From NCBI GenBank assembly GCA_003221375.1, contig QHRI01000105.1, positions 1 through 6,876 on the forward strand: 6,876 nt of DNA. The letters are read 5' to 3'. A model generated the notes under the pieces. The model searched no databases. It was not told where the DNA came from and worked only from the letters and a program-made list of their open reading frames with translations. Shown here in pieces: positions 1 through 6,352 of this stretch. The stretch's first letter is position 1. Each line of letters opens with the position of its first letter. Position numbers and translations under genes: made by a program. The stretch comes from Verrucomicrobiota bacterium (GTDB lineage: Bacteria > Verrucomicrobiota > Verrucomicrobiia > Chthoniobacterales > UBA10450).

Positions 1-224
1 TCTTTTGTGACCACCTTGGCCACGGTCACAGGACGCGCTGGCACCTGTGGCGGTTTCAAGGTGCTAACGCCGCGCTGAACGGTGCGGAGCAGAACCACAA
101 CAGCCAGCACGGCAAAAAGCAGGTAGGCCCAGCGCGGAATCGAGTGCGCTCTCCTTCGTCGAGGTCCCGCCACACTGGGCGCTTTACTCACGACGCGACG
201 CTTTTCCTCTTGCACGATGTTCAT
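1..224 (-). CDS. Efflux RND transporter periplasmic adaptor (membrane fusion protein), N-terminal part
   Basis: This is the first 74 codons of a protein that continues beyond the left edge. The visible part has a basic cytoplasmic head (residues 1-31, with an RRRR run at 22-25), one hydrophobic membrane anchor (about 32-47, WAYLLFAVLAVVVLL), and then a proline-rich stretch leading into PARPVTVAKVVTK (62-74). That last segment resembles the beginning of the first beta strand in AcrA/MdtA-type adaptors, which link an inner-membrane RND pump to an outer-membrane channel. The gene lies directly downstream of a MarR regulator on the same strand, a common arrangement for drug efflux operons. Start choice: the ATG at 224 lacks a clear ribosome binding site and overlaps the regulator by 41 bp. 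A GTG at 191-189 (codon 12) would overlap it by only 8 bp (GTGAGTAA) and has AGAGGA 13 bases upstream, so it is a real alternative. An EmrA/HlyD-type adaptor cannot be excluded from so short a piece. Confidence 0.68.
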   Translation of the reverse strand, partial: MNIVQEEKRRVVSKAPSVAGPRRRRAHSIPRWAYLLFAVLAVVVLLRTVQRGVSTLKPPQVPARPVTVAKVVTK

Positions 225-705
225 TTTTTAACGTAGCCGTTGTGCTGGACCGGAATTTCGCCAGTCCGCCATTCCCGTTTTTCTTTTCCGCTTTCTCGTG
301 AATCTGCGTGAGCACACGCACGCACGTACGCAAGTCTGCTGCCGAAATATTTTCCAGTAGTTCGTGGCGAAGTTCTTCCGCGGCCGCGCTGATCTGGGAG
401 ATCACGTTTTGAGCGCGCCGGCCGAGCAGTACCATTTTGCAACGGCGATCACGGAGCGAACTCTTGCGGGCAATCCAGCCTTCATTCTCCAACCGATGTA
501 ACAATGTCGCCAATGACGGTTCTTCGATGCCCAGCCGTTCTGCGATCTCGGTCTGTGTAAGTGCATCTCCTGCCAGCGAGAGATGCAGCAGCGTTCGCCA
601 TTTGGCCTGGCTCAGACCCATCGGTTTGAGCCGCTCGTCCAACTTCAGTCGCCAGGCACGTGCGGTCCCGTGCAGCAGCGGCCCAAATGTATCGTCATCG
701 GACAT
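184..705 (-). CDS. MarR-family transcriptional regulator, SlyA-like
   Basis: A 173-residue winged helix-turn-helix protein that probably represses its own operon and is released by a small ligand or stress. After an N-terminal helix (TARAWRLKLDERLKPMGLSQ, 14-33) comes the DNA-binding domain: helices around 35-60, the recognition helix near 62-75 (EPSLATLLHRLENEGW), and the wing with the family's DRR signature at 86-88. A C-terminal dimerisation helix follows (about 105-140). The sequence LKPMGLSQAKWRTLLHL is typical of the SlyA branch. Residues 143-173 form a basic, probably disordered tail beyond the usual 140-150-residue family length. The end of this tail is encoded in the DNA shared with the downstream adaptor gene. 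The start at 705 has no good ribosome binding site (CCCCTCAC precedes it), but it fits the family start well. A SlyA-box-like palindrome lies 15 bp upstream, which supports autoregulation. Downstream it overlaps an efflux adaptor gene, its likely target. Confidence 0.9.
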   Translation of the reverse strand: MSDDDTFGPLLHGTARAWRLKLDERLKPMGLSQAKWRTLLHLSLAGDALTQTEIAERLGIEEPSLATLLHRLENEGWIARKSSLRDRRCKMVLLGRRAQNVISQISAAAEELRHELLENISAADLRTCVRVLTQIHEKAEKKNGNGGLAKFRSSTTATLKNEHRARGKASRRE

Positions 706-720
706 GTGAGGGGCGTTAAA

Positions 721-740
721 TTGATTAGCATGCTAACCAA
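721..740. promoter_or_regulatory. Probable operator of the SlyA-like MarR regulator
   Basis: A 20-bp inverted repeat, in which nine of ten base pairs match, is centred 25 bp upstream of the regulator start. Its core TTAGCATGCTAA (725-736) is a perfect 12-bp palindrome. It differs by one base from the SlyA consensus TTAGCAAGCTAA known from enterobacteria. Its place between a TTGACA hexamer and the start codon fits repression of the regulator-efflux operon. Binding is inferred from this resemblance alone. Confidence 0.72.
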
Positions 741-762
741 TTCCAATCTGCCGGCCTGTCAA
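734..762 (-). promoter_or_regulatory. Candidate promoter of the marR-efflux operon
   Basis: On the minus strand a perfect TTGACA lies at 762-757, only four bases downstream of the glycosyltransferase stop. At a 17-bp spacing the -10 position (739-734, TGGTTA) is poor and falls inside the palindromic operator. A regulator bound there would cover the -10 region. The -35 match is good but the -10 is weak, so the exact promoter is uncertain. Confidence 0.4.
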
Positions 763-765
763 TGC

Positions 766-2108
766 TCATTTAGAGCCAACTTCGAAGAGAAGCAGCTCCC
801 GTTTGCGATAATCCTGCACCCGCGCACGCAGCTGCGCGCGTGGCGCTGCGGTTGTCGCCGCAGCTTCTTTGTTACGTCGAATAACAAAATACCGCGCGTC
901 AGCGGGCAGGTCCTGGACGCGACCCACATATTTAAGTGGCGCCTTCACATAAAAAAATACGGGCTGATATTCCGGGTTCACCGCATAAAGCGTCTCGTTC
1001 GCAGGAACCAGAGCGTTAATTTCCGCGGCGGCTTTCTTCACTTGTTGCCTGTCCCTCAATATCACGGCTGTAAGTGGATAGCCAATCCCTCCAACAACGA
1101 GTCCAACGCCAACGAAAAGCGCAACTATCCTGGCCCATCTTCGCTCGTTAATCACCCCTCTTTCCCATGGCCACTGCAACGCATGTCCTGCGTAACTCAT
1201 GGCGAGCAACCACGAAGCCGGAGCTATTACAGGCATGCTATATCGTGGCAAGGCACCAGGAACTAGGTTTACAGCCAGGAACGGTACCACCATCCCCCAC
1301 GCGAGACCGCGAGCCAGCCGTTGTTCAGCGTACTCGTGAAACTTTGAAAGTCTGACGAAGGGGAACAAAAGAACCCACGGCAGAAAATAGATAAGACCGC
1401 GCGGGATATTTTGAATCCAGGCGACGAACTTGAAATCGATGCCCTGAAGTCGGCCTGTGAATTGATTTGACCATTTGGCTGTTGCCACGTGCGTCGGCGT
1501 ACTATGCAAGAAGGGGATCGCCCACGACGCGAAAATCCCCAGCATGATTGCCAGCCCGACGAAATGCGCGGGATGAATAAGAAGGCGCCATTGTTTCATC
1601 TGCCAAAGAACGGCAAGCACGATCGCATAGAAAAATACGAGGTGAATTGGACCTTTCGCCAAAAGTCCAAGGCCTAGAAAAACGCATGACGGAACCCAAA
1701 TGAGCCATGGAGATTTCCCCAAAAAGCTCAGCCAAAAAATAATCGCCAGACCACAGAGCGAGATATAGAGCGCCTCGATTTCAATTAATCGGCCTTTTTC
1801 TATCATTCCAATGTTGGGAGCACAGCAACCGCCGACGGCAAGCGCGCCGTCCATTCGTTACGCACTCCGAAAATTCGAAAGGATGCGGCTACCATCCAGT
1901 TCACGAGGGGCGGCTTCCGGAAATATGGATTTCCTCCAACTTCCGGGACAATATAATTACCAGTCTTGAGCATCCCGACCGCCGGCAGGATGCGTCGTCC
2001 TTCTTCTCCTTTGATTGCAATAGAACCGAGCGCCGGTAAATAAATCACAGCCCACACGAGAAAGACGACCAGGACTGCTCGAAGGCGCGAATTCATTGGG
2101 TGCTGCAT
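766..2108 (-). pseudogene. Family 39 (ArnT/PMT-like) glycosyltransferase, broken by an internal deletion and frameshift
   Basis: Two reading frames together make one polytopic membrane glycosyltransferase of the type that moves a sugar from a polyprenyl-phosphate donor onto an envelope acceptor. The N-terminal piece (2108-1803, 101 residues) has a first membrane helix, the acidic loop GEEGRR that is the likely catalytic site, then YFRKPPLVNW and EWTARLPSAVAVL; it then runs into LPTLE and a TGA. The second piece picks up in another frame near 1815 at NIGMIEKGRLIEIEALY and continues to the stop at 766. It shows five or more membrane helices, an LPRYSMPVIAP motif, and a soluble C-terminal domain ending LLLFEVGSK. 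Intact relatives have, between RLPSA and the xGRLxxIEAL segment, roughly 25-30 more residues forming a membrane helix. So the lesion looks like an out-of-frame deletion rather than a single-base slip. A start at Met5 (2096) is also possible. An assembly error is the alternative explanation. Confidence 0.8.
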
Positions 2109-2116
2109 GTTCGATA

Positions 2117-2130
2117 TTGAGCGTTGAACG
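2117..2130. repeat. Heptad repeat, two TTGARCG units
   Basis: TTGAGCG is followed directly by TTGAACG in the divergent spacer. The same two-unit element occurs in the opposite orientation at 6277-6290. Both copies are intergenic, which suggests a dispersed short repeat of this genome rather than chance, although each copy is short. Confidence 0.4.
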
Positions 2131-2151
2131 TCAAATCAAACCGAACGCCAG

Positions 2152-2180
2152 TTGACGAGAAACCGTTGAGAAGGTAAACT
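2152..2180 (+). promoter_or_regulatory. Sigma70-type promoter of the nusA-infB-rbfA operon
   Basis: TTGACG (2152-2157) matches five of six bases of the -35 consensus. TAAACT (2175-2180) matches four of six of the -10, and the spacing is exactly 17 bp. Transcription would begin near 2187, giving a leader of about 68 nt before the nusA start. It is the only good rightward promoter I see in the spacer between the two divergent transcription units. Confidence 0.65.
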
Positions 2181-2205
2181 AAGCGTCGAGTCCGCGCGCT
2201 GATCG

Positions 2206-2233
2206 GAGTGGGAACTGGCGTCCCACTCTTTTT
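2206..2233 (+). terminator. Intrinsic terminator-like hairpin in the nusA leader (possible attenuator)
   Basis: GAGTGGGA (2206-2213) pairs perfectly over 8 bp with TCCCACTC (2221-2228) around a 7-nt loop, and TTTTT follows at once (2229-2233). The T run lies on the plus strand only, so it acts on rightward transcription. It sits between the probable nusA promoter and the nusA start, with no gene upstream for it to terminate. Attenuation of the operon is therefore the simplest reading. No strong competing antiterminator stem is evident; a weak TCCG/CGGA pairing (2191-2194 with 2204-2207) would overlap its left arm. Confidence 0.7.
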
Positions 2234-2254
2234 AGTCTGCGGGCTACGTGTTTT

Positions 2255-3505
2255 ATGAACGCAGAATTTATTGCAATGCTCGATTACCTCGAGCGGGAGC
2301 GCGGCATCAAGCGCGAGATCCTGCTCGAAGCGGTTTCGAACGCTCTGCTCTCAGCCTCAAAGAAAAGCGTGAGCGCTTCACGCGAGCTGCGGATCGACAT
2401 CAATCCGAAGACTGGGGAAATCCGGGCCCTGGCAAACCTGGTGGTAGCCGACGAAGTCGCCAATCCGCAGGATGAAATCGAATTGTCGAAGGCACGGAAA
2501 ATTAAGGCGGACGCGAACGTCGGTGACATCATCGAGGTGGAAGTGACGCCGAAAAATTTCGGACGTATCGCGGCGCAGACCGCGAAACAAGCCATGATGC
2601 AACGGATTCGCCAGGCTGAGAAAGAAATGATCTATGAGGAATTCAAAGATCGCGCCGGCGAAATCGTCAGCGGAACCGTTAGGCGCTTCGACCGTTCCGA
2701 TGTCATTCTCGATCTGGGAAAATTTGAGGCTGTCATGCCGCAACGGGAGCGAGTGGTGGTAGAGGATTACAATGTGGGTGATCGACTCCGTGCGTACGTC
2801 GTCGCAGTGGAAAACGGAATCCGCGGACCCGAAATCATTGTCTCGCGCAGTCATCCCAATTTTGTGCGCAGGCTTTTCGAATTGGAAGTGAGCGAAATCG
2901 CAGATGGCACCGTGGAGATTCGCGGCATCGCGCGAGAAGCAGGCTATCGCACCAAAATCGCAGTCTGGAGCGCAAACGAAAAAGTCGACCCGGTGGGAGC
3001 ATGCGTCGGAATGCGCGGTTCGCGCGTCAAAAACATCGTCCGCGAGCTGAATAACGAAAAGGTCGATATCATTCGCTGGAGCTCCGATCCAAAGGAATAC
3101 GTCTTGGAAGCGTTAAAGCCGGCAAAAGTAAAGAATCTCGTCTTCGATACCGAAAAGAAGAGTGTGCAGATTTCCGTTGATGAAGACCAACTCTCGCTGG
3201 CGATCGGGAAAAAGGGACAGAACGCACGGTTGACATCCAGACTGACCGGCTGGGAGATCAATATTGGTAAGGACACGTCGGCGACGACGGTCGTCGAACA
3301 AAAAGTGGCGCAAGCAGCGCAGACTCTTGCCGGCGCGCTGCCCGTTACCGAAGAGCAGGCGCTTAGCCTGGTAAAATCCGGTTTTACAAACCTGGAAGGA
3401 TTGCGCGATGCGGATGTGCAGGATTTAGTGGATATTCTCGCGGTCGATGAAACAAAGGCTCGCGAGATTTACGAGGCAGTCCATCGGCAGGAACTCGTAC
3501 AATAG
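2255..3505 (+). CDS. nusA: Transcription termination/antitermination factor NusA
   Basis: NusA binds RNA polymerase and nascent RNA, promotes pausing and hairpin-dependent termination, and takes part in antitermination of rRNA. The 416 residues show the full core. The N-terminal RNA-polymerase-binding domain spans about 1-125 (EFIAMLDYLERERGIKREILLEAV). An S1 domain follows (about 134-198, GEIVSGTVRRF to GPEIIVSRSH). KH1 has its GMRG loop at 252-255 and KH2 its GKKG loop at 318-321. A short helical C-terminal domain (about 363-416, EEQALSLVKSGFTNLEGL) resembles one helix-hairpin-helix or acidic-repeat unit. The length lies between Bacillus NusA (no such domain) and E. coli NusA (495 residues, two repeats). 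The start MNAEFIAML is typical of the family, although the ribosome binding site before it is weak. It is the first gene of the rightward operon. rimP, which often precedes nusA, is absent here. Confidence 0.97.
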   Translation: MNAEFIAMLDYLERERGIKREILLEAVSNALLSASKKSVSASRELRIDINPKTGEIRALANLVVADEVANPQDEIELSKARKIKADANVGDIIEVEVTPKNFGRIAAQTAKQAMMQRIRQAEKEMIYEEFKDRAGEIVSGTVRRFDRSDVILDLGKFEAVMPQRERVVVEDYNVGDRLRAYVVAVENGIRGPEIIVSRSHPNFVRRLFELEVSEIADGTVEIRGIAREAGYRTKIAVWSANEKVDPVGACVGMRGSRVKNIVRELNNEKVDIIRWSSDPKEYVLEALKPAKVKNLVFDTEKKSVQISVDEDQLSLAIGKKGQNARLTSRLTGWEINIGKDTSATTVVEQKVAQAAQTLAGALPVTEEQALSLVKSGFTNLEGLRDADVQDLVDILAVDETKAREIYEAVHRQELVQ

Positions 3506-3560
3506 CATGGCTCTGGTTTAGGGAAGCTCGGGCCATGAGCAAAATTTTAAACGAACAACA

Positions 3561-5798
3561 ATGGCAACGAAGACGAGCAGTAAAACTGCAACGCGCAAAC
3601 CAGTTGCGCGCGGGACTGCTGCTGCTCGCAAGCCGACAGCCGCAGCCAAGACAAAGCTGCCGAAACAAAAAATAAAGGAGGATGTTGCGCCTAGGGCCAA
3701 GTCGCATACTCCTCCCCCATCAAAGTCCGAGCCGGAAACTGCTCGACCCCCGATCCGCGAAGCAGAGAGCGTTTCGCTCATCGACCGAAAAAAACCGAGC
3801 AAAAAGGCCGAAGACAGCGAAGTAAAACCAAAGCGGGCCGTTTTGCCTCCAATTTCACGCATCCGCGCCTCACTGGAAACACCCTCAACGCCCGCAAAAC
3901 CTGCGCCGCCACCAAAGTCCACGCTCCCTGAACCCGCCGCGACCGAAACGCTCAGCGTTACCGATGCAGAAACTGCGCCCGACGAAACTACGGTGCCGTC
4001 CGCTGAGGAAGAAACTGCGGCGCAGAATGTCATTCTTATCAAGCCGCCAATTGTCGTTAAGCAACTGGCGACCGAGCTAGGTTTAAAACCACATCAGCTC
4101 ATCGCGGAGCTGATGAATTACAACATCTTCGCGAACGTCAACCAGACAATCGAGCCCGACATAGCTTCAAAAATCGCGGAGGGCCACGGGTTCGTTCTGG
4201 AAAAGGAGCGCCGCGAAAAAGGAGGCGGTGTTCACAAAGTCGAGCAGGTAGTCGTTGCACCTCCGCCACCGGTCATTGAAAAGAAAGAAGAACTTAAGCC
4301 GCGCGCTCCCATTATCACGTTCATGGGACACGTTGACCACGGCAAGACGACGTTGATGGACGCCATTCGGAAGACGCGTGTTGCCGCAGGCGAGGCTGGC
4401 GGAATTACTCAGCATATCGGCGCCTATAGCGTCAGTCACAATGGCGCGACGCTCACCTTCATCGACACGCCGGGACATGCTGCCTTCACCGCGATGCGAG
4501 CACGCGGTGCTAATGTCACCGACATTGTGGTTCTCGTCGTCGCGGCGGATGATGGCCTTATGCCGCAAACGATCGAAGCGATTAATCACGCGAAAGCCGC
4601 GCCGCACGTGAAGATAATGGTCGCGATCAACAAGATCGATCTTCCTTCAGCGAACATCGACAGAGTCAAAAAACAACTGCAGGAGCAGGGCCTTAGCCCG
4701 GAAGACTGGGGAGGCGAAACGATCGTTTGTCCTGTCTCGGCAACGAAAGGCACCGGGATCGACCAGCTGCTCGAAATGATCGGGTTGCAGGCGGAAGTCA
4801 TGGAACTTAAGGCATCGCCCACTGCCACTCCTCGAGGAACAGTGATCGAAGCACAAGTCGAAGCGGGGCGTGGTCCCACCGCCACCGTTATTGTGCAGAT
4901 GGGAACGCTAAAAATTGGAGATCCGTTCATCTGCGGCGATTACAGCGGCAAGGTAAAATCGCTGCTGGACGACCGGGGTAAGCCGGTAAAAGAAGCCGTT
5001 CCCTCAATGCCAGTAAAGGTGCTCGGTTTTACCGGTTTACCCAATGCAGGTGACGAACTGCTCGTGATGGATTCCGAGCGTTCGGCGAAGACTTTGAGCG
5101 AGGAGCGCTTGCTTACGAAACGCACCGATAAACTGACAGTGCCAAAGCGGGCGACTCTTGAGAGCCTCCTTGAAGCGGCGGGAGGGAAGAAGGTTCTGCG
5201 CATCGTGTTAAAGTGCGACGCACAAGGCTCGCTGGAAGCGCTGGTTGGAGCTCTGAAACAGATAGAGAGCAAAAAGGTCGATCTCGAAATCATTCACTCC
5301 GCGGTGGGCCCGATTTCGGAGTCGGATATTCTCCTGGCAAGCGCTTCGAACGCCGTGGTGGTTGGTTTCAATGTCAAGGTCGAGAACCTGGCCGTTTCTG
5401 GCGCAAAGAGCGAAGGGGTCCAGGTCAAACTTTACAGTATCATCTATGAGCTGCTCGATCAGATTAAAGAAGCGATGGCCGGTTTACTGGAACCCGAGCA
5501 TCGAGAAACGGTCATTGGGCACGCTGAAGTGAAGCAGGTCTTCGAACTTAGCAGAGGTATCGTCGCTGGATGTCTCGTGACTAATGGACGCATAGCTCGC
5601 ACGGCTCGAGCCCGGGTGCTCCGCAAACGACAACCTGTTTATGACGGCGGGATTTCAACATTGCGCCGTTTCCAGGACGACGTGAAAGAAGTGCGTTCGG
5701 GACTGGAATGCGGGATAAAGCTTGGTGATTTCAATGAATATCAAGTCGGCGACGTAATCGAGTGTTACCAGCTTGAAGCTATGGCGCAGAAATTGTGA
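3561..5798 (+). CDS. infB: Translation initiation factor IF-2
   Basis: IF2 is the GTPase that brings fMet-tRNA to the 30S subunit and promotes joining of the 50S. The 745 residues begin with a long disordered segment rich in Lys, Pro, Ala and Glu (1-160). A single IF2-N domain follows (about 163-215, [21 protein letters not shown]). The G domain starts near 248 with every motif intact: G1 GHVDHGKT (256-263), G2 GGIT (280-283), G3 DTPGH (302-306), G4 NKID (357-360), G5 SATK (393-396). Domain II (about 423-510), domain III (about 535-635) and the fMet-tRNA-binding C-terminal domain (about 645-745, ending [16 protein letters not shown]) complete it. The start is the first ATG of this frame, 55 bp after nusA, but no Shine-Dalgarno sequence precedes it. 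The extreme N-terminus is variable in the family, so the exact start is less sure than the identity. No ylxR-like gene lies between nusA and infB. Confidence 0.97.
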   Translation: MATKTSSKTATRKPVARGTAAARKPTAAAKTKLPKQKIKEDVAPRAKSHTPPPSKSEPETARPPIREAESVSLIDRKKPSKKAEDSEVKPKRAVLPPISRIRASLETPSTPAKPAPPPKSTLPEPAATETLSVTDAETAPDETTVPSAEEETAAQNVILIKPPIVVKQLATELGLKPHQLIAELMNYNIFANVNQTIEPDIASKIAEGHGFVLEKERREKGGGVHKVEQVVVAPPPPVIEKKEELKPRAPIITFMGHVDHGKTTLMDAIRKTRVAAGEAGGITQHIGAYSVSHNGATLTFIDTPGHAAFTAMRARGANVTDIVVLVVAADDGLMPQTIEAINHAKAAPHVKIMVAINKIDLPSANIDRVKKQLQEQGLSPEDWGGETIVCPVSATKGTGIDQLLEMIGLQAEVMELKASPTATPRGTVIEAQVEAGRGPTATVIVQMGTLKIGDPFICGDYSGKVKSLLDDRGKPVKEAVPSMPVKVLGFTGLPNAGDELLVMDSERSAKTLSEERLLTKRTDKLTVPKRATLESLLEAAGGKKVLRIVLKCDAQGSLEALVGALKQIESKKVDLEIIHSAVGPISESDILLASASNAVVVGFNVKVENLAVSGAKSEGVQVKLYSIIYELLDQIKEAMAGLLEPEHRETVIGHAEVKQVFELSRGIVAGCLVTNGRIARTARARVLRKRQPVYDGGISTLRRFQDDVKEVRSGLECGIKLGDFNEYQVGDVIECYQLEAMAQKL

Positions 5799-5832
5799 CG
5801 GGAGCCATTCCGAGCAAAGTCGAGGAATCCCG
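5799..5832. repeat. REP-like palindromic element, copy 1
   Basis: It begins immediately after the infB stop. Arms CGGG (5799-5802) and CCCG (5829-5832) enclose ATTCC (5807-5811) and GGAAT (5824-5828), giving a bulged hairpin. The centre reads GAGCAAAGTCGA. Read in reverse complement, the element at 5859-5896 has the same plan (ATCC, GAGC, GTC, GGATCC), so the two look like inverted copies of one family. There is no T run, so it is not a standard intrinsic terminator. Confidence 0.55.
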
Positions 5833-5858
5833 TGGCGAAACCCAAAAATGATTAAGCC

Positions 5859-5896
5859 GGATCCTTTGACTCCGCTTCGCTCCGCTCAGGATGACA
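5859..5896. repeat. REP-like palindromic element, copy 2 (inverted, expanded)
   Basis: GGATCC (5859-5864) and AGGAT (5888-5892) are the outer parts of an imperfect palindrome. Read on the minus strand, the centre is an expanded GAGCG/AAGCG pentamer run, as if slippage had lengthened the GAGCRAAG centre of copy 1. It ends three bases before the rbfA ribosome binding site. Elements of this type are, as far as I recall, dispersed in high numbers between genes in several soil bacteria; that has not been checked for this genome. Confidence 0.6.
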
Positions 5897-5909
5897 GCGA
5901 AAGGCTATT

Positions 5910-6260
5910 ATGAAACACCGAATGCTACGTGTTAACGAAGTTGTGAAGCGCGAACTGAGTGGGATCATTGCGCGAGAAATGAACTTCGAAGGCGTCCTGG
6001 TCAGCATCAATCACGTGGATGTAGCGTCAGACCTAAAGAACGCACACGTGTTTGTCAGCGTTCTGGGGACAGAGGCCGGCGAAAGCGTGATAAGCAAGCT
6101 CAACTCTCATCGAGCAACGTTACAGGCGGAACTTGCTCGTCACGTCACGATGAAATACACGCCGCACCTGATTTTTCGTCTCGATAACTCGATCGAGCGC
6201 GGGGCGCGAGTCATAGAGATCATGCAAGAGATGGAAGCATCTCAAGACGAAAAGAAGTGA
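5910..6260 (+). CDS. rbfA: 30S ribosome-binding factor A
   Basis: RbfA is a small KH-type protein that binds the immature 30S subunit and helps process and fold the 5' end of 16S rRNA; it also supports growth in the cold. The 116 residues match the family's usual length. They begin with the conserved helix RVNEVVKRELSGIIAREM (7-24), followed by the beta strand ending in HVDVASDLKNAHVFVSV (35-51). The signature ELARHVTMKYTPHLIFRLDNSIERGARVIEI lies at 94-124 if counted from the extended family alignment and at about 74-104 in this protein. The start is supported by GAAAGG (5899-5904) five bases upstream, the clearest Shine-Dalgarno sequence in the operon. It follows infB after a 111-bp spacer filled by two palindromic repeats, so its expression may depend on readthrough past them. 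Confidence 0.95.
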   Translation: MKHRMLRVNEVVKRELSGIIAREMNFEGVLVSINHVDVASDLKNAHVFVSVLGTEAGESVISKLNSHRATLQAELARHVTMKYTPHLIFRLDNSIERGARVIEIMQEMEASQDEKK

Positions 6261-6276
6261 GTCTCCAAAAGCTAAA

Positions 6277-6290
6277 CGCTCAACGTTCAA
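6277..6290. repeat. Heptad repeat, two CGYTCAA units
   Basis: CGCTCAA is followed directly by CGTTCAA. This is the inverted counterpart of the two-unit element at 2117-2130, with the same 7-bp period and the same alternating A/G position. It lies 16 bp after the rbfA stop. Confidence 0.4.
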
Positions 6291-6292
6291 TG

Positions 6293-6324
6293 GGCCCAGC
6301 CCTGCGTCCATCCGAGGTTGGGCC
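6293..6324 (+). other. Stem-loop in the rbfA-nrnA spacer
   Basis: GGCCCAGCC (6293-6301) can pair with GGTTGGGCC (6316-6324) over 9 bp, including one G-U pair, around a 14-nt loop. No T run follows, so termination is unlikely. It ends six bases before the first of two tandem ATGs at the nrnA start and could affect initiation or mRNA stability. Function is not shown. Confidence 0.45.
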
Positions 6325-6330
6325 TTGAAG

Positions 6331-6352
6331 ATGACGCTGTCATGACTCTCTC
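6331..6352 (+). repeat. Tandem 11-bp repeat at the nrnA start, giving a five-codon upstream ORF
   Basis: ATGACGCTGTC (6331-6341) is followed directly by ATGACTCTCTC (6342-6352), with nine of eleven bases identical. The first copy reads Met-Thr-Leu-Ser-stop, and its TGA overlaps the second ATG as ATGA. The second copy begins the real gene with the same four residues, MTLS. This looks like a duplicated start region. It could allow coupled reinitiation or may be neutral. Confidence 0.5.

Noticed and set aside
583..1266. Long plus-strand open frame (227 codons) opposite the glycosyltransferase
   Set aside because: It has a composition rich in Arg, Ser, Cys and Pro with no recognisable domain. 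It lies opposite a frame with clear membrane helices and family motifs.
2109..2137. Leftward promoter for the glycosyltransferase (TTGATT, 17 bp, TATCGA)
   Set aside because: The hexamers are weak and the predicted start would fall at or just before the first ATG, so I do not call it.
2206..2233. Bidirectional terminator between the divergent units
   Set aside because: The T run exists only on the plus strand, and transcription of both flanking units diverges from this spacer, so no convergent end needs terminating.
2378..2854. Minus-strand open frame (158 codons) opposite nusA
   Set aside because: It is a shadow of a well-supported gene. Its sequence is rich in His, Phe and Asp without family features.
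3535..3675. 46-codon frame [10 protein letters not shown]... starting before infB, with AGGGA upstream
   Set aside because: It has a better ribosome binding site than infB, but it is out of frame with it, overlaps its first 115 bases and encodes a low-complexity Arg/Gln/Leu peptide. A role as a leader peptide cannot be excluded but is not supported.
3518..4042. Minus-strand open frame (174 codons) opposite the start of infB
   Set aside because: Its Ser/Gly/Val-rich sequence is what the complement of the low-complexity Lys/Pro/Ala/Glu segment of IF2 gives. No start signal or domain is seen.
5865..5893. TTGACT as a possible -35 of an internal rbfA promoter
   Set aside because: The hexamer belongs to the palindromic repeat, and no acceptable -10 follows at 16-18 bp.
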